64,000 nucleotides of DNA, from contig NZ_BAABKM010000002.1 in NCBI RefSeq assembly GCF_039543825.1, forward strand, positions 714,133 to 778,132, in the 5' to 3' direction. The translations under genes and the position numbers were made by a program. This document shows positions 17,120-24,477 of the stretch, one piece after another (within the stretch, counting starts at the first letter, position 1; each line of letters opens with the position of its first letter). Below the pieces are notes generated by a model. The model saw only the letters and a list, made by a program, of their open reading frames with translations, was not told where the DNA came from and did not search any database. The stretch comes from Nocardioides conyzicola. Lineage in GTDB: Bacteria; Actinomycetota; Actinomycetes; Propionibacteriales; Nocardioidaceae.

Positions 17120-17440
17120 ATGCTGCTGTTCATGGACCTGATCGCTGACCACCCGGCCTTCCGCGCCGCGGTCGCCGACGTGGCCGCAGCCGCGGACCGG
17201 CTCCGCGCCGACCGCGACCGGGTCGCCCACCAGGTCGACACGCTCCTCGACGGGGGCTGGCGCGGCACCGCTGCCGCGTCGTACGCCGAGGGCTGGTCGC
17301 AGTGGTGCACCGGCGCCGAGCGGGTGCTCGACGGGCTCGTGACGATGGGCCGGCTCCTCGACGCCGTCCACCTCGACCTCACGGAGCGCGACCTCGGCGC
17401 GCAGGCCGGCCTGGACCGTCTCGCCGGGAGGTTGGGCTGA
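17120..17440 (+). CDS. WXG100-family protein 1 of the toxin operon (EsxE/F-like)
   Basis: Small helical-hairpin protein of 106 residues (102 if the ATG at 17132 is used, which would free the start from the upstream hairpin). W47-R48-G49 in DGGWRGTAAASY gives the W-x-G turn between two amphipathic helices. Such proteins dimerise and are exported by ESX/type VII systems or escort a larger substrate. It is the first gene of a four-gene operon; its TGA overlaps the next ATG (TGATG). No ESX core gene is present in the window. Confidence 0.8.
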   Translation: MLLFMDLIADHPAFRAAVADVAAAADRLRADRDRVAHQVDTLLDGGWRGTAAASYAEGWSQWCTGAERVLDGLVTMGRLLDAVHLDLTERDLGAQAGLDRLAGRLG

Positions 17441-17745
17441 TGGCTGGGTTCTCGAGCTTCGAGGTCGACCTCGACCTGCTGGACGAGACGGTCGCGGAGA
17501 TGGCGCGCTGCCGCGCCTCTCTGGACGATCTGCTCGACGAGGTCGCCCGCCGGGTGTCGGCCCTCCAGGTGACCTGGGGCGGGCTGGCCGCCGTCGCCCA
17601 GCAGGGCTCGCAGGCCGAGTGGGAGGCGGGCTGCCGGCAGATGGGCGAGGCGCTCGCGTCGATGCGCACCGCCGGCCGGGTGGCGCATGGCAGCTACGGC
17701 GACGCGGCCGCGACCAACCTGAGGATGTGGGAGCAGGTCTCATGA
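17440..17745 (+). CDS. WXG100-family protein 2 of the toxin operon (EsxE/F-like)
   Basis: A 101-residue protein starting at ATG 17440, overlapping the previous stop. W46-G47-G48 in QVTWGGLAAVAQQ forms the W-x-G turn between helices of about 35 residues each. It likely heterodimerises with the first WXG100 protein to form the escort for the toxin, by analogy with EsxE-EsxF beside CpnT; that partnership is inferred. Its stop overlaps the toxin start in ATGA. The earlier in-frame start at 17302 is rejected because it reads antirhythmically through the preceding gene. Confidence 0.8.
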   Translation: MAGFSSFEVDLDLLDETVAEMARCRASLDDLLDEVARRVSALQVTWGGLAAVAQQGSQAEWEAGCRQMGEALASMRTAGRVAHGSYGDAAATNLRMWEQVS

Positions 17746-19121
17746 GGCTGCTCGTCAGCGAGCAAGGCTACGCGTCGGCGGTCGAGGCGCTCGTCAGCGG
17801 CAACGAGCTCGCTGCCCAGGCCGCGACCCGGCTGGCCGGACGGCTCCGAGGGTACGCCGGAATGGCCGGCGACGACTCCACGGCGACCGACTTCGCGGCG
17901 TCGTACGACGAGGCCGCGGCCGCCACCGTCGCCGCCCTGGAGTCGACCGTCGGGGCGTTCGGGACGCTGGGCCGGATGGTCGAGGCGTCGCTCGGCAACC
18001 ACGCGCACGCCGAGGCCCGCTCGACGCTGCCCGGCTGGGCGCGCGCCGTCACCGGTCCGCGGACCGTCGCCGACCGCGCCGTCGGTGTGCTCCTCGCGAC
18101 CCCGCCGTCCTCCCTCGGCGCCGACTCCGGCGGACCCGGAGGTCCCGCGGGATTCGTGCTCGACCTGCTGCAGGACGTCTTCTGGCCCAACGCCGACACC
18201 GGCCGGGTGCGCGCGGCCGCCGCTGCGTGGACCGTCGCCGGCGAGACCGTCGGACTGCTGTCGGCCCACTGCGACTCGGCCCTGGCCGCCCTCGACGGCG
18301 AACGCTCCCCCGAGATCCCCCTCGCCGTCGCCGTGATCCGCGACGTCCGCGACCGGGTCGACGACCTGTCCACCCGGCTCGGCGCCCTCGGCGCCGCGTG
18401 CTCCGACTACGCCGACCACGTCGACGCCAAGCGCGGCGAGCTGCGCGACCTGCTCGAGGACCTGGTCGAGGAGCTCGCCATCGGCGCGATCATCGCCGGC
18501 GGCCTCACCTTCCTCTCCGGCGGTGCCGCCGCCGGAGCCGCCGGCACCGCCGGCGCCGCCCGCATCGCCGCTGCCAGCAGCAAGGCGCGGGGGATCCTCG
18601 ACGGCCTGCGGGTGCTGACCTCCGGACCGGCGCTCAGCAGCCGGTCCGCCGCCGCCACCGCCGGCGAGATCAGCGCGACCACCGAGCGGATCCATGCAGC
18701 ACGGGTGATCTTGACGGAAGGCAAGTCGACGACTCGAGTGATGCAGCAGCGACCCGGATGGCTGACCCGCCACGAACACTCGGGGAGTCACACCATGGGC
18801 GAACACGTTGCTCAGTCCCGCTCCGACCTGCTATTTCAACTCGAGGTTCGCGGGAAGAAGAGCGCGTCAACATTTCCGGATGTCGACTCGGCAGAAGGCA
18901 CGCTCTCTAACCTGATCGAGGCACATCAGGGCCGCGTTCAGGCTTGGTTAGAAGGATCCGGGACTCGATTGAGGCTGGATGGAGACATGGGCTACATCAC
19001 GGGCCAGACGATGGACAGGACCGGTGCGATGTCGAACGTGACAGGGGTGAGGGCGGTGCTCCAACGAGACGCGACCATGCCGAGCGGCTGGCGACTCCTG
19101 ACTGGGTTCCCTCAACCATGA
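17742..19121 (+). CDS. Type VII-associated polymorphic toxin with C-terminal RNase A-like (CdiA-CT) domain
   Basis: Large effector of 459 residues. Residues 1-130 are a helical, ESX-substrate-like region (DFAASYDEAAAA near 48-60), followed by LLQDVFWPNADTGRVRAAAAAW. A long helix then leads to a hydrophobic Gly/Ala-rich segment (about 245-275) and a variable linker. From about residue 341 the C-terminus matches the bacterial CdiA-CT RNase A fold: HEHSGSHTMGEHV (His344, His346, His350, His355), SASTFPDVDSAEGTLSNLI, VQAWLEG, VTGVRAVLQRD, and a closing LLTGFPQP. It would degrade RNA in a target cell. GC drops to about 58% in the toxin domain against about 78% at 18481-18540, a sign of warhead exchange. 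The start ATG overlaps the upstream stop (ATGA). Confidence 0.85.
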   Translation: MRLLVSEQGYASAVEALVSGNELAAQAATRLAGRLRGYAGMAGDDSTATDFAASYDEAAAATVAALESTVGAFGTLGRMVEASLGNHAHAEARSTLPGWARAVTGPRTVADRAVGVLLATPPSSLGADSGGPGGPAGFVLDLLQDVFWPNADTGRVRAAAAAWTVAGETVGLLSAHCDSALAALDGERSPEIPLAVAVIRDVRDRVDDLSTRLGALGAACSDYADHVDAKRGELRDLLEDLVEELAIGAIIAGGLTFLSGGAAAGAAGTAGAARIAAASSKARGILDGLRVLTSGPALSSRSAAATAGEISATTERIHAARVILTEGKSTTRVMQQRPGWLTRHEHSGSHTMGEHVAQSRSDLLFQLEVRGKKSASTFPDVDSAEGTLSNLIEAHQGRVQAWLEGSGTRLRLDGDMGYITGQTMDRTGAMSNVTGVRAVLQRDATMPSGWRLLTGFPQP

Positions 19122-19420
19122 GGGTCGCGACCGAGGAAGAATGGCCAGCCCTGTGGCAACTCATGGGCGCCTATCTGCATCAGGACTTCGATGCGTTCGG
19201 AACGATCGACGACAACATCGACCTGTTCGTGCTCGAGTCACCCGACCTAGCCCCCGCCCTCCCCGCCGAGGTGCAGCGAGCACTCGATCAGTTCTCCACG
19301 GAGCCTGAGCTGGAGGCGTTCGTCGACGACCTCGGCTGTCAGGTCCTCCCTCCGGGGGATCTCACCTACCGCGAGTGGCTCACCCAAATCGCCGACCGAG
19401 TGCGGGCCGCCGCCGCCTGA
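19118..19420 (+). CDS. CdiI-type immunity protein for the RNase A-like toxin
   Basis: A 100-residue acidic protein starting at ATG 19118, overlapping the toxin stop in ATGA. The pattern EEWPALWQLMGAYLHQDFDAFG, then TEPELEAFVDDLGCQVLPPGDLTYREWLTQIADRV, matches the CdiI_2 immunity family that accompanies CdiA-CT toxins. It should bind and neutralise the toxin in the producing cell. Base composition (about 60% GC at 19141-19200) matches the toxin tip rather than the operon's first half, consistent with toxin and immunity having moved together. Longer starts would lie inside the toxin gene in another frame. Confidence 0.85.
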   Translation: MRVATEEEWPALWQLMGAYLHQDFDAFGTIDDNIDLFVLESPDLAPALPAEVQRALDQFSTEPELEAFVDDLGCQVLPPGDLTYREWLTQIADRVRAAAA

Positions 19421-19425
19421 GCAGC

Positions 19426-19489
19426 CAGGCCCGGGACGTCGTACCAACGGTGGTCCGGAGACCACGATTCGTAGGACGTCCCGGGCCTG
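19426..19489. repeat. Nested inverted repeat after the immunity gene (likely terminator)
   Basis: Outer arms CAGGCCCGGGACGTC (19426-19440) and their exact reverse complement (19475-19489) enclose an inner hairpin GTGGTC-CGGA-GACCAC (19450-19465). It separates the immunity gene from the convergent micro-protein gene. The outer-plus-inner design resembles the elements at 41.5 and 46.0 kb, but the sequence differs. Confidence 0.75.
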
Positions 19490-19504
19490 ACGTGATGGGG
19501 CAGC

Positions 19505-19642
19505 TCATCGCAGGTTCAGGCGCAGCATCTCGAACTCGACCTGGCGCTGCTGGCGCTCGCGCATCGCCTGGAGCCGCTGCTGCTTGTCCTGGCTCGACGC
19601 GGCGCGCCAGGACTGGCGGTGCTCGTTCTTCATGACCTTCAT
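19505..19642 (-). CDS. Micro-protein, W-x-KQxRL-RQ-x-QV type (paralogue 1)
   Basis: A 45-residue, Arg/Gln-rich, probably single-helix protein. It starts at ATG 19642 after a GAGGAA Shine-Dalgarno; an ATG three codons in is also possible. Residues SWRAASSQDKQQRLQAMRE and RQQRQV align with another 47-residue protein at 35205-35348 in this window. I know no function. It is rich in basic residues and could bind nucleic acid, but nothing shows this. Confidence 0.6.
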   Translation of the reverse strand: MKVMKNEHRQSWRAASSQDKQQRLQAMRERQQRQVEFEMLRLNLR

Positions 19643-19713
19643 GGCGGGTTCCTCTCGGTGGGATGCCCGCCACCCTGGCGAGCACGCCCATCGTGCGCGC
19701 GCCCGCTTGGAGA

Positions 19714-19875
19714 TCACTGTGAGTTGGCTTGGGACTTCTCCAGCCGCTCGTGGAGCCGGTCGCGGACCTGCTCGGGCGACAGCTGCGCCCGTTGCCGCTG
19801 GTCACGCGCGATGATGGCTCCCGACGCGGCGACGCCCGCCAGCCCGGCCAGTCCGAGCACCTTCCACAGCTTCAC
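19714..19875 (-). CDS. Small membrane protein
   Basis: A 53-residue protein with one N-terminal hydrophobic segment (VLGLAGLAGVAASGAIIA, about residues 6-23) and a charged, helical C-terminus (RDQRQRAQLSPEQVRDRL). GTG start at 19875 with GAGGATC just upstream. Divergent from the NlpC/P60-like gene across 12 bases. Small anchored proteins of this kind are common in actinobacteria; role unknown. Confidence 0.6.
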   Translation of the reverse strand: MKLWKVLGLAGLAGVAASGAIIARDQRQRAQLSPEQVRDRLHERLEKSQANSQ

Positions 19876-19887
19876 GAGGATCCTCCT

Positions 19888-20490
19888 ATGACTCTGACGC
19901 TCGACCAGGCGGTCGACCTGACCCGCACCGGGGACCTGTGGCTCTTCCGCGGCAGCTCGGCCGCGGACCACGCTATCCGGGTCGTCACCAACGCGCCCGT
20001 CAACCACGTGGGGATGGCCGTCGTCCTGGACGACCTCCCGCCCCTCATGTGGCACGCCGAGCTCGGCAAGGGCCTGCGCGACGTGTGGACCGACAGCCAC
20101 CACCGCGGCGTGCAGCTGCACGACCTGCGCGAGGCGGTGGTCCAGTGGACCGGGCGCTACGAGCAGCAGGCGTGGCTGCGGCAGCTCGACGCCGAGGTCA
20201 CCCCCGCGATGGAGGACGCGGTGCTGAAGACGATCGCCCGCCTCGACGGCACGCCCTTCCCCTCCACGGCCAAGCTGGTGGGCCGCTGGGCGCGAGGGCG
20301 GGTACGGCGAGCCGCGTCCGCGGAGCTCACCTACTGCGCCGAGGTCGTCGCCGCGACGTACGGCGCGATGGGGCTGCTCGGGGCCGACCGGCCCACGAAC
20401 TACTACGACCCCGGGATGTTCTGGTCCGGCGACGACCTCGAGCTGCAGGCGGGAGCCCGCCTGGGGGTCGAGGTCGCCGTCCGGACCTGA
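19888..20490 (+). CDS. Permuted NlpC/P60 (LRAT/YiiX-like) superfamily protein
   Basis: A 200-residue soluble protein starting at ATG 19888. GDLWLFRGSS is followed by VVTNAPVNHVGM, where a His in the N-terminal half is the likely catalytic base. TYCAEVVAATYGAMGL in the C-terminal half supplies the Cys nucleophile. His-before-Cys is the permuted order of LRAT/YiiX-type papain-like enzymes that hydrolyse amides or transfer acyl groups. C-terminal NYYDPGMFWSGD is conserved in actinobacterial relatives as I recall them. No signal peptide, so it acts in the cytoplasm. Substrate unknown. Confidence 0.65.
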   Translation: MTLTLDQAVDLTRTGDLWLFRGSSAADHAIRVVTNAPVNHVGMAVVLDDLPPLMWHAELGKGLRDVWTDSHHRGVQLHDLREAVVQWTGRYEQQAWLRQLDAEVTPAMEDAVLKTIARLDGTPFPSTAKLVGRWARGRVRRAASAELTYCAEVVAATYGAMGLLGADRPTNYYDPGMFWSGDDLELQAGARLGVEVAVRT

Positions 20491-20500
20491 GTGGGGCCGG

Positions 20501-20992
20501 TCAGCCCTCGGCGCCCTGCGACTTCCAGTACTCGTTCAGCGCACCGTTGGTCTTCACGAACCACACGATCGCGCCGATGAAGAACAGCCAGCCGAGCAGC
20601 AGGTACCAGAGACCGGTCATCGCGGTCACCGGCTTCTCCCTGCCCTTGCGCTCGTACAGGCCACCGACCTCGTTGGAGGTCAGGAAGGGCATCACGATGC
20701 CGACGAGGATCGCGATCAGGAGGGCGATCGGGCCGCCGATGCCGTTGCCGGTGTGCTGCTTCATCTCGTCGTGCGTCTTGTAGTACCAGTACCAGGTGTA
20801 GAAGCCGAGCGTGACGATCGTCAGCAGGACGCAGGTGCCGGTGCTCCGGACCTTTCCGATCGGGCCGTCGGCCGGTCCGGCCATCGGCGCCAGCGGCCCG
20901 CCGGCCATGGCAGGGGCGGGGACGCCGCCGGCGGGAGGGGCGGGCGTGGAGTACGGCGGCGGTACGGCCGTCGGGTCGTTGGTCTCCGTCAT
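20501..20992 (-). CDS. DUF4234 membrane protein
   Basis: A 163-residue membrane protein. A Pro/Ala-rich cytoplasmic tail (about 1-45) is followed by three or four helices. The segment TCVLLTIVTLGFYTWYWYYKTHDEM is the DUF4234 signature. The C-terminal helix ends in WFVKTNGALNEYW, also typical. Function unknown. ATG at 20992; 91 bases separate it from the end of the GH39 gene upstream on the same strand. Confidence 0.8.
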   Translation of the reverse strand: MTETNDPTAVPPPYSTPAPPAGGVPAPAMAGGPLAPMAGPADGPIGKVRSTGTCVLLTIVTLGFYTWYWYYKTHDEMKQHTGNGIGGPIALLIAILVGIVMPFLTSNEVGGLYERKGREKPVTAMTGLWYLLLGWLFFIGAIVWFVKTNGALNEYWKSQGAEG

Positions 20993-21083
20993 GACACTGT
21001 CCTTCAGGTTGGGTGGACCGAACACCTGAGGCTAGGACGGCCACACCGGCCAGGCGAGCATTTCGGACAAAAGCCGCGACTGG

Positions 21084-22910
21084 TCAGGACAGGGTCAGCA
21101 GGCTCATCGCCGGCATCGGCAGCACGAGGTCGATGCTCACGGTGCCGGCGGCGTCGGCCATCACCGTCGCCGGGGGCGCCGCCTCCTCGAGCCGGTCGGC
21201 CGCCCTCAGCTGTGCCCACTGCTCGTCGTCGGGCCAGTCCTGGCCGTCCTCCTTCAGCCGGCCCCAGGCGGCCGCGACGTTGGAGTGGTGCTGGTCCACG
21301 CGCTCGTGCACGAGCTGGTACGTCGTCCCGGGGGCGAGCCCGGTGACCTCCACCCGGACGTCGCGGGCCAGCTCGTCGGAGCCGCCCGCCTTGGTCTGGT
21401 CGAGGGTGAGGTTCCAGAGCAGCACGGTGGTCCCGGTCGGCCCGGACGCCGCCAGCACCTCGACCAGCGACCCGGCGCCGTCACCCGTGGACGACACCGA
21501 CAACCGGCGCGGCCCGAGCCGCTCGAGCATGGCGAGCGCCCACCAGCGCGGCTTGCGCAGCTCGCCGACGGTGCGCAGCCCGAACCCGCCGTGCAGCAGG
21601 CCCGGCGGCCGGCCCAGCTCCTCGAAGTGGTCCGAGACGACCCAGTAGGACAGCGCCTCGATCCGGCCCATCGCCGAGGCCATCCCGCGCAGCAGGAAGG
21701 TGCCGGCGAAGACCGCGTCACTGACCTCGTTGAAGTGCGTCGGCGTGACGCCCCACTCCGTCCACCAGATCGGCGTGCCCTCGCGGCCGTAGCGCGCGAG
21801 CGTCGGCCGGAAGTCCAGCGGCGGCGAGCCGTAGGTGTGGGTGGAGACGAAGTCGACGGGTACGTCGGCCTCCTCGGCGTGCGCGAGCAGCTCCTCGACC
21901 CAGCCGGCGGCCGCGGACGACGGGCCGCCCACGACCAGGCGGGAGTCGACGGAGCGGACCGCGGCGACGGTGACGTCGTACAGCTCGAGGTACTGCTCGG
22001 GCGTGCCCGACCAGAAGACCTCGAGGTTGGCCTCGTTCCACACCTCGAACGACCAGTGCTCGACGACCTCGTCGCCGTACCGCTCGACCAGGTGCGCGGT
22101 CAGGTCGCGCACCAGGTCGTGCCACCGGCCCCAGTCCTTGGGGGGCGAGACGATGGCGTCGTAGTCGAAGACCGTCGTGGAGGGGTCGCTCGCCAGGTCG
22201 TGCGGCATGAACGAGACCTCGACGACCGGGTAGAGGCCGAGCGAGCGGATGTGGTCGTAGACCCGGTCCACACCCGAGAAGTCGTGGACCGGGACACCGT
22301 CGTCCTCCCGGTAGACCCCGAGGTCGTCGCAGAGGATGCCGTGCGCCCGCACGTGGGTGACGCCGAGCTCCTCGTGCGCGGCGCGCAGCGCCGACGAGAG
22401 CTCCTCGCCGACCACGCGGCCGCCGGTGGTGTCGGTCGAGAGCGCGTGCGACAGGTGCTCCGAGCCGATCATCGGTCGCCACGGGCGGTCCAGCTCGCCC
22501 AGGTCGGAGCCGGTGTCGACGGACACCGTGACCGAGCCGGCCGCGGCCAGCGGCACCGCCGACACCGAGGACGAGAGCCGGCCCTCGACGTGGACGTCGG
22601 AGAGCGACGCGACGGCGTACCACCGTTCCTCGCCCGGCGCGCCGGTCGTGTCGACGTACGGCGGGTGCGGGACGGCGAGCACGTCCCGGCCGGCGTGGTC
22701 GAGCTCCGACCACGGGCCGTCCGGTCCGTCGGCCACGTGGACCTGGTAGCCCACGGCGCCGTCGACCGGCTTCCAGTCGAGGGTCACCTGCGAGCCGCCG
22801 GCGACGGCGACCAGGCCGTCGGGCGGCTCGAGCTCCGGCGCGTTGCCGGCGAAGGCGACGCCCGTGCGGACGCCGATCCGGTCGTCCCAGTCCTGCTTCG
22901 CGTCCGTCAT
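21084..22910 (-). CDS. GH39-family glycoside hydrolase with N-terminal FN3-like domain
   Basis: Cytoplasmic glycosidase of 608 residues without a signal peptide. Residues about 30-120 look like a fibronectin-III-type module (QVTLDWKPVDGAVGYQVHVAD). The (beta/alpha)8 catalytic domain follows: the acid/base is Glu293 in EVWNEAN and the nucleophile Glu385 in WWTEWG, the GH39 pattern of beta-xylosidases and iduronidases. A beta-sandwich C-terminal domain follows. It is the last gene of a LacI-controlled operon, overlapping the upstream hydrolase gene in ATGA, and would cleave the imported oligosaccharide. The sugar specificity is open. Confidence 0.85.
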   Translation of the reverse strand: MTDAKQDWDDRIGVRTGVAFAGNAPELEPPDGLVAVAGGSQVTLDWKPVDGAVGYQVHVADGPDGPWSELDHAGRDVLAVPHPPYVDTTGAPGEERWYAVASLSDVHVEGRLSSSVSAVPLAAAGSVTVSVDTGSDLGELDRPWRPMIGSEHLSHALSTDTTGGRVVGEELSSALRAAHEELGVTHVRAHGILCDDLGVYREDDGVPVHDFSGVDRVYDHIRSLGLYPVVEVSFMPHDLASDPSTTVFDYDAIVSPPKDWGRWHDLVRDLTAHLVERYGDEVVEHWSFEVWNEANLEVFWSGTPEQYLELYDVTVAAVRSVDSRLVVGGPSSAAAGWVEELLAHAEEADVPVDFVSTHTYGSPPLDFRPTLARYGREGTPIWWTEWGVTPTHFNEVSDAVFAGTFLLRGMASAMGRIEALSYWVVSDHFEELGRPPGLLHGGFGLRTVGELRKPRWWALAMLERLGPRRLSVSSTGDGAGSLVEVLAASGPTGTTVLLWNLTLDQTKAGGSDELARDVRVEVTGLAPGTTYQLVHERVDQHHSNVAAAWGRLKEDGQDWPDDEQWAQLRAADRLEEAAPPATVMADAAGTVSIDLVLPMPAMSLLTLS

Positions 22911-24454
22911 CGGGCGAACACCTCCTGCTTCATCAGCGGGTGCAGCGACGACTCCATCGCTCCCTTGGCGACGTAGCGCCGCATGTCGTTGCCGGCCAGC
23001 GCGTTGCCGAGCGCGGCCATCACCATCCCCTGGTCGAGCGACAGGTAGTGCTTCGACACCTGGCCGCTGCGGACGGCGACGGCGTCGTAGAAGCCGCCCT
23101 TGCCGTAGGCGTCGAAGTGGCGCCTGAGCTTGGCCAAGTTGGCCAGCGCCGCCTTCGGCGCGTAGCGCAGCGCCAGGAACGACGCGTGCGGGGTGACCAC
23201 GCCGTCGCCGTACGACGTCGGGGCGGGCGAGCCCGCACGGTCAGGGCAGCCCTCGAAGGGCTGGTCGACGGTGGTGCGCTCCTGGTCGGAGGTGTAGCCG
23301 GGACCGTCGAGGCCGAGCTGGTCGACGCCGTACTCGCGGTAGCCGCCGGCGGGGTTGTTGGACGGCGAGAAGCCCCAGTAGCCGTACTTCGCCTCCTTCA
23401 GCCCGTGCTGGATCTGGCCGCGCACGTAGCGCGGGTGGTTGACGGCCCACGAGCGCGGGCCCCACTTCTCCTCGGGCACGAACAGCGGCACCATCAGCGC
23501 CTCGAACATGCTGCCGCCCCAGGTCGGGACGATGTGGGTGCCGCGATAGGGCAGCGCCCCCTCGAAGACGTCGATCTTCTCGCCGCCGGCCGTGTAGGTC
23601 CGCCACGAGCCGACCGGCTTGGTCTCGGTCCACGCGTAGTCGCAGCTGTCGTTGGGGAAGGTGCGGAACGTGCCGTAGTAGTGCTTGGCCGGGATCTGCC
23701 CCGAGGCGATGCCGAGGTACGACGCCATCCGCGGCTCGGTGTTGAACGCGCCGTAGTGGTGGCCGGTGTACCAGACGTCGGTGCCGAGGCCGCAGTAGTC
23801 GCCGGGGACGGCGGCCGACTCCTGCGGGTCCTCGTCCCAGAAGCCGCCACGAATCTGGCCGCCCTGGCCCTCGGCCTCGTTGTAGTAGCAGCCGAAGTCC
23901 ATGCCCTTGCGGATCGCATCGGCCTGCCTCTTCAGCGACGGGTCCGCGCGTGAGACGAGCAGCAGCGCGGTCGCGAGCCACCCGTTGTCGACGCTCGAGA
24001 GGAAGGGCTTGATCGTGCTGCCGTCGGTCGGGAAGGTGCGCAGCTTGGCGCCGGTGGTGGGGCTGTACCAGTTGTAGAACATCCCCGAGCCCTCGTGCCG
24101 GTCGAGACCCGCGACGGTGTGCACGGTCCGGGCGAGGCGGCGGTGGGCGGCCCGGTCGCTGATCAGCCCGATGTCGCGGGCCGCGACGGTCGACCAGAGG
24201 TAGGCGCCGATGTTGGTCGGCGAGGTGTACGCCGCGCGCGACGAGGCCTTCAGCCCGCCGCCGACGTTGTCGGCCGGCAGCCCGGTGCGGGGCACCACCA
24301 TGGCCCGGACCGAACGCCACGTGTCCGCGGCGTACCTCTCCAGGGTCTGGTCGTGGCCGCGGCGTTCGGTCTCCAGGTCGGCCGAGGCCGAGAGCGGAGC
24401 GAGCAGGACGGTCGCGAGAGCAGCGACCAGGACGGTGCGCACCGAGTTGCGCAT
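22907..24454 (-). CDS. Secreted glucoamylase-family (PF10091, GH144-like) hydrolase
   Basis: Exported protein of 515 residues with a signal peptide (MRNSVRTVLVAALATVLLAP, cleavage near SASA). The (alpha/alpha)6-type domain shows family marks: SSVDNGWLA near 153-161, TWGGSMFEALM near 310, SYGDGVVTPHASFLAL, and LSLDQGMVMAALGNAL near 470. PF10091 includes GH144 endo-beta-1,2-glucanases, so a beta-glucan is a reasonable but unproven substrate. AGGAG lies 7 bases before the ATG. It sits between the permease genes and the cytoplasmic GH39 gene, a degrade-import-hydrolyse set. Confidence 0.82.
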   Translation of the reverse strand: MRNSVRTVLVAALATVLLAPLSASADLETERRGHDQTLERYAADTWRSVRAMVVPRTGLPADNVGGGLKASSRAAYTSPTNIGAYLWSTVAARDIGLISDRAAHRRLARTVHTVAGLDRHEGSGMFYNWYSPTTGAKLRTFPTDGSTIKPFLSSVDNGWLATALLLVSRADPSLKRQADAIRKGMDFGCYYNEAEGQGGQIRGGFWDEDPQESAAVPGDYCGLGTDVWYTGHHYGAFNTEPRMASYLGIASGQIPAKHYYGTFRTFPNDSCDYAWTETKPVGSWRTYTAGGEKIDVFEGALPYRGTHIVPTWGGSMFEALMVPLFVPEEKWGPRSWAVNHPRYVRGQIQHGLKEAKYGYWGFSPSNNPAGGYREYGVDQLGLDGPGYTSDQERTTVDQPFEGCPDRAGSPAPTSYGDGVVTPHASFLALRYAPKAALANLAKLRRHFDAYGKGGFYDAVAVRSGQVSKHYLSLDQGMVMAALGNALAGNDMRRYVAKGAMESSLHPLMKQEVFAR

Positions 24455-24477
24455 GTGGATCTCCTGACGGGTGATGG

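Noticed and set aside
14563..17688. Very long minus-strand open frame continuing upstream of the secreted protein gene
   Set aside because: It runs antisense through both dehydrogenases and a WXG100 gene and has Arg/Ala/Pro-rich, low-complexity content typical of high-GC shadow frames. The signal peptide start at 14562 ends the real gene.
17619..17741. Upstream in-frame start for the toxin gene
   Set aside because: The added residues read the preceding WXG100 gene out of frame; the ATGA overlap at 17742 is the natural start.
17120..19420. Prophage or integrative element carrying the toxin operon
   Set aside because: No integrase, phage structural gene, tRNA or direct-repeat att site was seen on either side; only the warhead region departs in composition.
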